This document shows positions 29,432 to 38,804 of a DNA stretch of 64,000 bases, piece after piece. A model generated the notes under the pieces. The model was not told where the DNA came from. It made no database searches and saw only the letters and a list, made by a program, of their open reading frames with translations. Both the position numbers and the translations under genes were made by a program. The stretch is from NCBI GenBank assembly GCA_002753505.1, contig PEAG01000009.1, positions 1 through 64,000 on the forward strand, in the 5' to 3' direction. Each line of letters begins with the position of its first letter. The stretch's first letter is position 1. Source of the stretch: Magnetococcales bacterium HCHbin5. GTDB taxonomy: Bacteria > Pseudomonadota > Magnetococcia > Magnetococcales > Magnetaquicoccaceae.

Positions 29432-31407
29432 CGACCCAGTTTGTCCCGCATGACCAGCATCCGCCCATCTCCGTGCAACAGATCGGATGGGGCGGTACTG
29501 CGACGCAGCGGCAGGCGGAAAAGCAGCAACAAGGTGACCAGCAAGACCGCCAGGAACACCTCTCCAATGGTCATCAGGATCGGTTGCCAAGGCAGTGGCA
29601 GCACTTCAAAGTCATATCCGGGGGGCAGCAAATCCTGATATTGCGCGATAATGTTTTTAAAACCATCGTCCAACAGCAGACGCAACAGCGGAATACAGCC
29701 AAAAACAGCCACACCCCCCCCTACTGCAGTTGCCAAAATCATTTGCCAGATCAATTTGGCATAGATCCCTGCCGCCGTAAAACCACGGCTGAGCAGGATA
29801 CCATAGTGGTGGCGACGGTGTCCAATCAACGCGCCCACCTGGGCCAGCAGCAGTGCCGACAAAAAAAGCCCGAACGTCAGCGCATAGGCCGGTACCATGG
29901 TGGTGAGCAGGTCGCTCAGCAGATTAAAACGGTTCAGGGCGTCCTGATACATGGTTTGAATACTCAGGGCATGGACATTGTCCGGAGTGCGAAGTGCCAG
30001 CAGACCCTGAATGCCTCGACTCAGGCGGGTCGGGTCGGGCACATAGACATGGACGGCCGCCAAAGAAGAGCCATCGCTGGTGACATCCCAGGGCACAAAC
30101 AGTGGTGTCACGGTTGTGTTGGGTGCCACCTCCTCTGGACACAACATGCCCCTCATCGCATTGGAGCGTGGCAGCCGCTGGCAAGGCAACCACAAACGGT
30201 TATTGTTGTCGTGGTTGAGAGTATCCCAAACCTCCTGTGGGGCACCGGCTTCACTGGAAAGAATCTGGGCGACCGCCCCGTTGTTGAGGGGACGATAATC
30301 CATATTTTCCGGCTTGGAACAGATCTCCTCCTTGACTTGTGGCAGGTCTGTCAAGCCGGTGGCTGCCACCGCCGAGTGAACACATCGCTCATAGCCGGTC
30401 AGAGCCTCTTTAGGAAAAGAGTTGGAGACCAACCATTTATAATGGTCCGGATCCCCCCTGCCCTGATTCAGGGGATTATAGCGCAGGTCAGGAAAATGGT
30501 AGGCCGCCAGCAAGGCGTTGTAGGTGGAGAGCGGAAACAGAAAAGCCACCTTTTCCATACTGGGAATATGGTGTACCCACCGCACGGTAAAGGGAACCAG
30601 CCACTCCTCGTTGCCGACGGTAACTTTCAACCACAGGGTGTGCAGGGCATTTTTCAGATCCCCCTGCGGCAATTTGGCCGGCAGCCGGCGCAATTTTTTT
30701 TGCTGCAGGATGGGCTGAATCGCCTCTCGATAGGCGGCATAATCAAACTGGCGTGCAAAGAGGGATTCGCTCAAGATAACCGTCAACGGCAACCCCTGCC
30801 AGCCATTGGCAGCGGCATCCGCTTTCTCCTCCTCCGGCAACGACTCCCCGCTGGTCGGCTCCTCCCCTTTTCCGGCCCCTGCTGTCACGGGTGGGGCGGG
30901 GGATTGTTGACCCGGTATGGCATGGAATCCCAGTTTCCACAGCGGATCATCGGTATAGACACCCCAGCCAACCCAGGGCACGCCGGAGGTCCAGATCCCT
31001 TCGGCTGGCAGGCGAATCTGCGGACTGTTTTCTGCCAAACGTCGATAGGGGTGGACCGTGATGCCGAAGGACTCCCCCGGCAAATTTTTTTCCAGTGCTT
31101 TCAGCCGATCCAACAGAGTGGTCTGGATCCCTTCATGGTTTTCCCAATGGGCCGTGACCCAGATGGGAACCCCATAGGGCCGAAGGGTACCGAGAATGGC
31201 ATCGGTAAAGCGGTCCACCAGACCGGCCCGGGTGCCCACCAACAGCAGAGCCATGCTGAGTACCAGTGCCAGCAGCAGGGTCAACCAGAAAAAGTCACGG
31301 CCGCCACTGACGCAGCCAAAACGGCCACACACAAAAGAACGCCAATAGGCCCGACTTCCCATCCTTGCCCAAACGGGAATGATTCTGAAAGATTTTGTCT
31401 TTTCCAT
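29428..31407 (-). CDS. FtsX-like ABC permease with large periplasmic region (TagS-like candidate)
   Basis: N-terminal TM (FFWLTLLLALVLSMALLLV), long soluble region and three C-terminal TM segments. Same operon as an ABC ATPase, VWA protein and FGE-like protein. Confidence 0.65.
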   Translation of the reverse strand: MEKTKSFRIIPVWARMGSRAYWRSFVCGRFGCVSGGRDFFWLTLLLALVLSMALLLVGTRAGLVDRFTDAILGTLRPYGVPIWVTAHWENHEGIQTTLLDRLKALEKNLPGESFGITVHPYRRLAENSPQIRLPAEGIWTSGVPWVGWGVYTDDPLWKLGFHAIPGQQSPAPPVTAGAGKGEEPTSGESLPEEEKADAAANGWQGLPLTVILSESLFARQFDYAAYREAIQPILQQKKLRRLPAKLPQGDLKNALHTLWLKVTVGNEEWLVPFTVRWVHHIPSMEKVAFLFPLSTYNALLAAYHFPDLRYNPLNQGRGDPDHYKWLVSNSFPKEALTGYERCVHSAVAATGLTDLPQVKEEICSKPENMDYRPLNNGAVAQILSSEAGAPQEVWDTLNHDNNNRLWLPCQRLPRSNAMRGMLCPEEVAPNTTVTPLFVPWDVTSDGSSLAAVHVYVPDPTRLSRGIQGLLALRTPDNVHALSIQTMYQDALNRFNLLSDLLTTMVPAYALTFGLFLSALLLAQVGALIGHRRHHYGILLSRGFTAAGIYAKLIWQMILATAVGGGVAVFGCIPLLRLLLDDGFKNIIAQYQDLLPPGYDFEVLPLPWQPILMTIGEVFLAVLLVTLLLLFRLPLRRSTAPSDLLHGDGRMLVMRDKLGR

Positions 31408-31419
31408 TATGTTTTTTTT

Positions 31420-32091
31420 TCAAGGAGAGGCCAGAGTTTTAATGCGATGGAGCCATTGGTTGAACAGAGGGCACTGTGCCTTCATGGTCTCCAAACCCAC
31501 TGCAAGGGCGGCCAATGAGCCATGCCACGGTTTGTCATACTCACAATAAAGTTTTTCAATACGCTTGCTGGGTGCTGTTCGGACACTATCGTTAATCTCC
31601 TCTGGAGAGCCGAATGCATGGCGGATTTGCCGGAACGCATCGGCCAGCTCTATCCGGTTTATCCCCTGTGCCAGCCCATCCGGGTCACTGAACAGCAGGG
31701 CTTCAAATTCATGCATCTGTACATAGGGAATAAATCGCCGGGCAGCTTCGTCGCCCAATTTTGCTCTGATTGTATTGCCCAAGGCAAACACGACGCACGC
31801 CTGTTTATCCGCAACCGTCGATTGCCTCTGCGCATCTTCCTTGCCCGGAAAGTCCCGATGCAAGCCGTAATAATCGACAAAGGTGGTGCAATAGGCTGTA
31901 GCGTCCGCCAGCAGTCGTGCTTTCACATCGGTATACAGTCGATCAAATCGAATGTTTCCACCTTTATGCCCTGGTCTGCCGATCAGCGTCGCACGCAAAT
32001 CAACACCGGCAAGAATGAAAGATTCGTACAATAACTCATTGATAAATCTCTCTTCTGTCTGACCTTCACAGATTACATGAACCCGAATCAC
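31420..32091 (-). CDS. DUF4276 family protein (TOPRIM-like), partner of the upstream AAA ATPase
   Basis: VIRVHVICEGQTEERFINELL and YVQMHEFEALLFSDP. GTG 32091 overlaps the upstream TGA. Confidence 0.82.
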   Translation of the reverse strand: MIRVHVICEGQTEERFINELLYESFILAGVDLRATLIGRPGHKGGNIRFDRLYTDVKARLLADATAYCTTFVDYYGLHRDFPGKEDAQRQSTVADKQACVVFALGNTIRAKLGDEAARRFIPYVQMHEFEALLFSDPDGLAQGINRIELADAFRQIRHAFGSPEEINDSVRTAPSKRIEKLYCEYDKPWHGSLAALAVGLETMKAQCPLFNQWLHRIKTLASP

Positions 32092-33212
32092 GGTCGTGGC
32101 CTGCCACCCAGGACATTCTTGCTCCACAATTCACCCACCGAATATTCCTCCAACCAGGCGGCAAAGCTCTCCTCCTGGTATCGTATAAAGCGGGTCTGAC
32201 CATTCTCCCGCTCCACCACGATCAAATCATCCATCGAAAATTCGCTCACCAGTGCCGCCGACTGGGTAGCAACGATCACCTGCATACGCCTGGAGGCCGA
32301 ACGAAGCAGGGAGCCCAACAAGGTGAGGGCATACGGATGCAGGCCCAGTTCCGGTTCATCAATCACGATCGTGCCGGGCGGGTCAGGCTGTAACAGTGCC
32401 GTCACCAGACAAACAAAGCGAATAGAACCGTCTGACAGTTGGCTCGGCCACAGAATATAGTCACTGCCCCTCTGCTTCCAGAGCAGCCACACCTGCTCCT
32501 CACCTGTGGGGAGTTCCCTTGTTCTGAAAACAAAGTCATCGAAAAACGGTACCGCCAGGCGAACAGTTTGACAAATTTTTTGGTAAATTGCCGGGTATTC
32601 CCGCTGCATTCTGCACAAAAATGCCGCCAGATTGGAGGCATCAGAACGCAGAAAGCCATCATCGTGCGAAGCGACCCATCGCTTTACGGCTGCCATTTCA
32701 CCGGTGTCATGAAAATGAAAAATGGTACATTTAAAACGCACTGCATGATAATCACCCCTGTCTGCATCTGGGGTGGCCTGCTGGATCTGTTGCGTATCGG
32801 CCAGCGACTCCCTGTGCCCACTGCCCAGGGAAATAGGGCCTGCGGTACCCGGTGCTTTGTCATAATCGAGTTGCTCTTTGGCAAAAACAAAACCACCCTC
32901 CGCTGTAGGTTCCAGGGCTGCATGATAACCGCACAGCCCAACCTGAATAGTGAACGCAAGCTGCGGTGTCTCTTTCGTCCCAAAGCTGACAACCCGATCA
33001 GCCCCCCCCTGTCTGGTTGTCCACAGCTGTAGCCTTTTGGATAGCAACGCACCCAACAGGTAAAAAAAAGAGACAAAATTACTTTTTCCCGCCCCGTTGG
33101 CACCAATCAACACGTTCAGATCACCCAACGCCAACGACTCCAGTGTCTGAATGGATTTATAGCCTTTGATGGAAATGCGGGAGATGGAATGGGCTGGCAT
33201 GGTTGGGGTCAA
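32088..33212 (-). CDS. AAA_21/OLD-like ATPase
   Basis: SIKGYKSIQTLESLALGDLNVLIGANGAGKSNFVSFF (Walker A), LSDGSIRFVCLVTAL, TIVIDEPELGLHPYAL, VIVATQSAALVSEF. Confidence 0.9.
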   Translation of the reverse strand: MTPTMPAHSISRISIKGYKSIQTLESLALGDLNVLIGANGAGKSNFVSFFYLLGALLSKRLQLWTTRQGGADRVVSFGTKETPQLAFTIQVGLCGYHAALEPTAEGGFVFAKEQLDYDKAPGTAGPISLGSGHRESLADTQQIQQATPDADRGDYHAVRFKCTIFHFHDTGEMAAVKRWVASHDDGFLRSDASNLAAFLCRMQREYPAIYQKICQTVRLAVPFFDDFVFRTRELPTGEEQVWLLWKQRGSDYILWPSQLSDGSIRFVCLVTALLQPDPPGTIVIDEPELGLHPYALTLLGSLLRSASRRMQVIVATQSAALVSEFSMDDLIVVERENGQTRFIRYQEESFAAWLEEYSVGELWSKNVLGGRPRP

Positions 33213-33237
33213 CCATTGCCAAGCGACTGCACGGAGC

Positions 33238-34035
33238 TCATGTCTGCATCTCCGCCGGGTTGGCCTTTTTGCCCCCTTTCAGACGCAGCAGACAGCGGTT
33301 ATTGGAGACCATCAACCAATGGCTCACCCGTGGGTCAATGGCATCCGAGCGGTGGTGCGTCACCCAGATGACCATCCGATCACCTTTTGCCAACCAGCGA
33401 TCCACCAACCCCATCACCTCCTGGCGGGTATCCGCGTCCAGGTTGCCGGTTGGCTCGTCCGCAAACAGGACGTGGGGATCATGGATCATGGCCTGGGCCA
33501 ACGCGACCCGTTGAAACTGCCCACCCGACAGCTCATTGGGAAAACGTTCCAGAAACTCCTCGGGCGCAGTCTCCTCGATTCGGGCACCAGTCTCGTCCCG
33601 CAACAGCACCCGATCCATCGCCGCATGGACGCGGCGGTCCATCTCGCTGTTGGAGAGACCGCCCAACAACTCCAGCGGATAACGCAAATTTTCCCGCACC
33701 CGCAGATAGGGGGTAAGGGTGCTGTTCTGGTAGGCAAAGCCAAAACAGTGCCGTCGAATATGGGTCAGACTGAGGGTGGACTCCTCCGAATCCAACCCCT
33801 TCGGCCCCCAGACCGCCCGGTTGCCGTCGGGAAAAGTCCAGCGGACAAAGCCCTCGGTGGGCCGTTTCAGAAAGGTCAGCAGGTAGAGCAGGGTACTCTT
33901 GCCGCTGCCACTGCGCCCCAACACCGGCAACCGGCCAGAGATCGATTCGCTGTCCAGCCGCAAGCCACCCACATGCAGATTAAAGGCATTACCCCACGTC
34001 ACGGTGGCGGTTCGTACCTGCATCCCCCAACTCAT
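33238..34035 (-). CDS. ABC transporter ATPase, LolD/MacB type (TagT-like candidate)
   Basis: [48 protein letters not shown]. Confidence 0.85.
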   Translation of the reverse strand: MSWGMQVRTATVTWGNAFNLHVGGLRLDSESISGRLPVLGRSGSGKSTLLYLLTFLKRPTEGFVRWTFPDGNRAVWGPKGLDSEESTLSLTHIRRHCFGFAYQNSTLTPYLRVRENLRYPLELLGGLSNSEMDRRVHAAMDRVLLRDETGARIEETAPEEFLERFPNELSGGQFQRVALAQAMIHDPHVLFADEPTGNLDADTRQEVMGLVDRWLAKGDRMVIWVTHHRSDAIDPRVSHWLMVSNNRCLLRLKGGKKANPAEMQT

Positions 34036-36662
34036 GGCAAAAATTCCTGCGGAATCCAGTAGCCACGCCGTCCGCCCAGGGTGTGGGCATAATGGTAGGA
34101 TTTATCCGGTCCCAACGGCTCCCGTTGCACCGCCCCTTCCACCTTGAGCAATGCCCGTCCGTTGGGGGTGGCGTCGGGACAACTGCGGGCTTGATGGGTG
34201 GTCGCCTTGAAGACAGGCTTGAAAAAATCCCGTTCAATCACCTCCAGAATCTCCTTCGACTTGATGGCCCACAAGGCCAAACGCCGCAACTCACACACCG
34301 GCACCGCCAATATGCTCTGACCCTTCTGGTCGAGCAGCGGTTTTTTCTCCTTGTCCAGCACGATCAGACGACCATCCTTGTTGCGCTCAATCTGCTCTGC
34401 CGACAGGGCGTTGACATTGTAGCTCAACAGAGGGCTGTGACGGCGGACCGGCAAGCCGCCCCGGCGTTGGGCATACTCGGCCGGAGTCTCGCCCGCCACA
34501 TCAATCGGCGGCCGCCGGATCTCCTGTTGCAGACCCAGCACCATGGCACTGATCAAAGCCCGGCGCAACTGGCTCTCCGGCAGATCAAAATAGCCCTCAA
34601 ACCCCCGCAGAATGCGAATCCAGGAGGAGAGTTCGCCACTGTTGATCCACAGCTCTTCCGTCACTTTGTCATCCGCCTCGATGTAGGCAATCTGGGTGGT
34701 ATCATAGACCCGCTTTTCGCACTGATCCCCCAGCTCCCCACAGGCCCCCTGTTTGAGGATATGCCAATAGACCCCGGGAATATCGACCCGTTCCCGCCGC
34801 AACCGCTCGATGACCGCGCTCAGTGCCGCCCCCCCCCGCACATCCAGGATAATCTCGTTGATCAGCTCAGAACTGGCCAACTTTTCAACCGTCTGCACCA
34901 TGCGGGAGATCAGACTGTTGTCACCCATCTGGAAAAAATGCTCCGAGGTTTTACTGGTGGTCGGCAGACTGTTGGTCAGCAGATAGTGGGCCTGGGAGGC
35001 AAACAGCTCGTAGGCATTATTGTAGGCGGTGGGATTTTTGACCTGCTCGGCATGAGAAGGGGTACGGATAAAAAACGGGATAATATTGTTGGTCTTGCCA
35101 CCCGCAGCATCCCCGCCCCGCAGCAGCTGCGCCAGGGTATTGGCATCGATGGACCGCTTGTATTTTTTGCCACGCACCGCGTGGGTATCCTTGTACCCGC
35201 TATCCCCGATCATGAAGAGCAGTTTGACATTGTCCGGGCAGGCGGTCATATCCCGCTTCAAGGTCTGCTCCAGCCCGCCAAAGCTGTTCTCCTCATAATC
35301 ATCCGCATCATCGCTGGTCACCTGAACCTTGGAGATGGCCTCCTGAAACTGAGCCAGCGACTGCTGTTGCTGTTCCGCATCCATGGTGCAACTCTCCGGG
35401 AAGGGATACCCCTCCCCCACCCCATCCCCCAGGCTGTTGCTCAGGCGACTGTCGGCGTAGCGGTCCCGATAGACACGAAAACCGAAGCGGAACTGGGTCT
35501 CCCGAAAGCCCTGGGTATTTTTCAGGGAGTGGATGATCTCCTGGATCACGCCCGGCTGATTTTCGGTGCCTCGAACCGCATCAATGGCCTGCTCCATGCT
35601 GGCGGTACCATCCAACAGGAAAAAGATGTCCACCTGTTTTTTGCTGCTCAAGGATTGGACCTGGGGCATGATCTCCCGGGCCAGCGAGGGGGCAATGGCC
35701 ACCGTGTCGGAGTCGATGCGGCGGGCCACCAGACCCGGACGTGCCAGAGCCACCTTGTAAAAACGGCGGCCATTGGCCGCAGCCGGTCCTGAGACAGCGG
35801 CAGCCAACTCGTTGGGCGAAACATTTTCCCCCCGGGCATTGACCATATCCAACACCGGAATACGCAGAGGAGATTGAAACCAGGAGCTCCCCCCCTCCAC
35901 CGGTTGACAGGCCTTTTGATCCTGGCTCAGGGCATCATTCAGCTTTTCGTAGGTACAAATGGTTCCATTGCCTTTGCCATCCGGGGCCCGCAAATCTTCC
36001 CGGGGCCGGAGACTGAAGGCATTGTTCCAGACAAAGCCGTCCTTTTTGGCGACCCACCCCAACAAAATATCATCATCCTCCAGACGATAACGGTCCCCCA
36101 CCAGCAGGGCACGATCGGTCTGGTCAAAAATAAAATACATGTGGAAACGGGAGGCCCCTTCCCGACAACTGTTGCGACCGCCGATACACTCTTTCAGGTC
36201 TGGATCCTGAAAAATTTGCACGGTGGGCTCCTTGCCGCCCTCTGTCCGGGCAACGGTATCGGTCTTGACAAAAAATTTCATCTCCAGGCCAGAGTCACTC
36301 TTGATGGGGGTGTTGCGGCAGAGCAGATCCGCCTTCTGTACCCACCCAACGGCTGGCTCCTTTGACTTGAAGCGATGGGAACGAATCTTGACCCGATCCT
36401 TGCTCTCCTCGGTAATCTCCATTTGCTGGTTGAATTCCAGGGTTCCCTCCCGCTGATTGCCACTGGCCTCTGCAAAGATGGGAGCCTCCTGCCGAACGGT
36501 ACGCGCCACACCGGCCCATTTCAACCGGCTGTTTTCGTAAAAGCGTGCAAAATCCATCTTTGCGCAGCTGCCGGAGGAGTCCTCCCCGCCCCAGACAGGA
36601 GCCGCAGACACAACGGGCAACAGGCTCAACAAAACAGCCAGGCGACAATAAAAAACGGGCAT
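34032..36662 (-). CDS. Exported VWA-domain protein with SH3-like N-terminal region
   Basis: Signal peptide MPVFYCRLAVLLSLLPVVSAAPVWG, VDIFFLLDGTASMEQAI MIDAS-like motif, VKLLFMIGDSGY. Overlaps tagT-like start by ATGA. Confidence 0.75.
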   Translation of the reverse strand: MPVFYCRLAVLLSLLPVVSAAPVWGGEDSSGSCAKMDFARFYENSRLKWAGVARTVRQEAPIFAEASGNQREGTLEFNQQMEITEESKDRVKIRSHRFKSKEPAVGWVQKADLLCRNTPIKSDSGLEMKFFVKTDTVARTEGGKEPTVQIFQDPDLKECIGGRNSCREGASRFHMYFIFDQTDRALLVGDRYRLEDDDILLGWVAKKDGFVWNNAFSLRPREDLRAPDGKGNGTICTYEKLNDALSQDQKACQPVEGGSSWFQSPLRIPVLDMVNARGENVSPNELAAAVSGPAAANGRRFYKVALARPGLVARRIDSDTVAIAPSLAREIMPQVQSLSSKKQVDIFFLLDGTASMEQAIDAVRGTENQPGVIQEIIHSLKNTQGFRETQFRFGFRVYRDRYADSRLSNSLGDGVGEGYPFPESCTMDAEQQQQSLAQFQEAISKVQVTSDDADDYEENSFGGLEQTLKRDMTACPDNVKLLFMIGDSGYKDTHAVRGKKYKRSIDANTLAQLLRGGDAAGGKTNNIIPFFIRTPSHAEQVKNPTAYNNAYELFASQAHYLLTNSLPTTSKTSEHFFQMGDNSLISRMVQTVEKLASSELINEIILDVRGGAALSAVIERLRRERVDIPGVYWHILKQGACGELGDQCEKRVYDTTQIAYIEADDKVTEELWINSGELSSWIRILRGFEGYFDLPESQLRRALISAMVLGLQQEIRRPPIDVAGETPAEYAQRRGGLPVRRHSPLLSYNVNALSAEQIERNKDGRLIVLDKEKKPLLDQKGQSILAVPVCELRRLALWAIKSKEILEVIERDFFKPVFKATTHQARSCPDATPNGRALLKVEGAVQREPLGPDKSYHYAHTLGGRRGYWIPQEFLP

Positions 36663-36762
36663 TATTCTCACGGCAACGCATCCCTCTCTATTAAGGATAT
36701 GAACACAATCCTGCCATTTCAGCACTCCAAAGGGGGCAGAATATGGGAATCTGCAACGCTAT

Positions 36763-37758
36763 TCAATGGTTGGTATTTTCCACATTCTCTCTCTGCGGTG
36801 AAATTTTTGCCGTTGGGTGCAATACCAGCCGAAAACCGGCTACGGCAAACAGGCTCGGCATGCAAATGGGTTGGCTGTTATTGGTATCCCCCCCCCAATC
36901 CTCCTCACCCACCAGATAGTATCCCATTGCACAAGGGGAACGGGTCCACTCAGTCCCTCCCCGCAACAATGACTTCAAGGGGGTGGAGTCAAAGCCATCG
37001 CTGGGCTTGGGCAGCTGGGCACCGGTATTGTAGAGGTGGATGATGGTTGCGGCCCACTCTTCCCGGGAGGGAATGTCATAGGAACAGCCGGTTTTTTGAC
37101 TCAGCCACAGGCCAAACTCATGAGCGGCCTCCCAGGAGATGCCCCGGACGGCCGGGCTACTCTCTTCGCCCTGGTTCCAGGAGAGGCCCAGATAGGAGAG
37201 CAGCCGCTCTTTCTCCTCGCCATCCGGGCTCTTTGCCAGATAATCCGCATACTCCTTGAACAAGGCACGGCTGAGGGGCTGGGCCTGGATCGAGAACGGT
37301 GCATCCACCACAATCGGTTCCAGGTGGTGAAAATCGGTAAACGGATACAGGCCGGAAGTGGGGGTGGGCAAAGGATAGCGACCCGCCGGAATGTTCAGCA
37401 GGGTGATGGGAGGAGCGTTCGGACTGGCCGCCTCTGTGGTTGACAGTTGACAGTCGGGAACGGCTGCCGACTCTTTGGGCTGTGGTGCAGTGGCACGCCA
37501 ATCGGGATATGTCAACCATCCACCGACTCCCAGCAACAGCAGGCCCAACACTATCCAGGGATAACGCCCCGCCCCGGCACGGCCATCTCCCCGTTTGACC
37601 CGCACCGCTCCGGCCTGGGCATATCGGTTGTTGTGGGAACGGCGCGCAGGGGTCGAGTGGGCATTGCCCCGGCTTGAAGATGAAAACAGGTCACGTAATT
37701 TCAAAACGATTTCTCCCCAAGGATGGCAAATCCAGGGATGGTCACAAAAAAATCCCAT
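36763..37758 (-). CDS. Membrane-anchored formylglycine-generating-enzyme-like (FGE-sulfatase/SUMF1) domain protein (TagR-like candidate)
   Basis: TM YPWIVLGLLLLGVGGWLTY, PAVRGISWEAAHEFGLWLSQKTGCSYDIPSREEWAATI, GGTEWTRSPCAMGYY, AGFRLVL. Start uncertain. Confidence 0.75.
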   Translation of the reverse strand: MGFFCDHPWICHPWGEIVLKLRDLFSSSSRGNAHSTPARRSHNNRYAQAGAVRVKRGDGRAGAGRYPWIVLGLLLLGVGGWLTYPDWRATAPQPKESAAVPDCQLSTTEAASPNAPPITLLNIPAGRYPLPTPTSGLYPFTDFHHLEPIVVDAPFSIQAQPLSRALFKEYADYLAKSPDGEEKERLLSYLGLSWNQGEESSPAVRGISWEAAHEFGLWLSQKTGCSYDIPSREEWAATIIHLYNTGAQLPKPSDGFDSTPLKSLLRGGTEWTRSPCAMGYYLVGEEDWGGDTNNSQPICMPSLFAVAGFRLVLHPTAKISPQRENVENTNH

Positions 37759-38037
37759 CGGCTATCGTTCATCGCGCTTTCCGGGCAGGATTGTCAAACC
37801 ATCCCATGATGAACCGCATTGAGTTCACCCGCTATTGTGCCCGTTAATGGGTTGGCAGACAATGGTTTAATGGCTGTTGTGGCCGTTCGTTGCCTGATCG
37901 TTGGATGGCCTGTACGCAACCTGGGGATGGCTATCAATAATTTGGCTCGTCCATTGCATTAACATCCAAAGTCACGGCCATTTCAGGCCGCATTTTGTAG
38001 AAAATATCAAACATACAAAATATTTAGGAGATGAACC

Positions 38038-38712
38038 ATGAACTTTTCCGAACATCAGCATGTGTCAACCGCTCCACATCAGATCCTCTACGCTGCCAAC
38101 AATCCGACAGCGTTTGCGCATCCGGAAGCGGCGATTTCTGGTCAGCGCGAACAGGCCGCTGTGTCCGCAGGAACGGCACCCAGTGACCCGCTGCTGCTGT
38201 TGGAAAGCCGGATGGCCAACATGCGCCATGCGATCGCCCACTGGAAAAGCCAGGCGCATGCATTGCAGGAGAGCGGGCGGGCATTGGAAGCGCAAAATGC
38301 TGTTTTGCAACAGGAGATCACCGTCCAGGCACAAAAACTATCGGCATGGTCCCTCCGATGCGAGGATATGGAAAAAATAGTTATGGAAAAAGAGCAAATC
38401 ATTGCCGAGCAGGCCGAAAAAATGGTTGCGTTGGAAGGTGAGGCCACTATTCTCCAGTCGCACGCCAACGGGCTGACTGCCGAGCAGAATCAACTGCACC
38501 ACAAGCTGTCCGCTGCGGACAAAACCATCATCGATCTGGAAGCCTACATCATGCTGCTGGAACAGGACAACAGTGCCCTCAAGCAACAGGTCAACCAAAT
38601 GACTGGCACCAACGGCCAACTGCTCACCGGATTGACCGGCTTGTTGGAACGCTTTACGGTGGATGAAGAGGGTGAGTCATCGGATGCGATTGCCACGCTT
38701 GGCCAGGCTTGA
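38038..38712 (+). CDS. Coiled-coil hypothetical protein
   Basis: ATG 38038 with RBS-like TTAGGAGATGAACC; extended heptad-like segment ALEAQNAVLQQEITVQAQKLS...IIDLEAYIMLLEQDNSALKQQ. Confidence 0.7.
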   Translation: MNFSEHQHVSTAPHQILYAANNPTAFAHPEAAISGQREQAAVSAGTAPSDPLLLLESRMANMRHAIAHWKSQAHALQESGRALEAQNAVLQQEITVQAQKLSAWSLRCEDMEKIVMEKEQIIAEQAEKMVALEGEATILQSHANGLTAEQNQLHHKLSAADKTIIDLEAYIMLLEQDNSALKQQVNQMTGTNGQLLTGLTGLLERFTVDEEGESSDAIATLGQA

Positions 38713-38745
38713 GGCGGGTTGACAGAACTCTGTCTCGCACCTGAT

Positions 38746-38768
38746 CTGGGGACCGTCACGGTCCCCAG
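38746..38768. repeat. Dispersed copy of the 23-nt palindrome
   Basis: CTGGGGACCGTCACGGTCCCCAG, perfect 11-1-11 palindrome matching the 12.5-13.0 kb element. Confidence 0.9.
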
Positions 38769-38804
38769 ATTTCCGCAATCATTTGAAACATTCGGAAGAA
38801 AATT

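Noticed and set aside
29305-31518. 737-aa plus-strand ORF
   Set aside because: Antisense to the FtsX-like permease and HI0933-family gene; composition is a Gln/His/Arg-rich shadow of a GC-rich coding frame with no domain.
34083-35792. 569-aa plus-strand ORF
   Set aside because: Antisense shadow of the VWA gene; no recognisable domain and typical reverse-frame composition.
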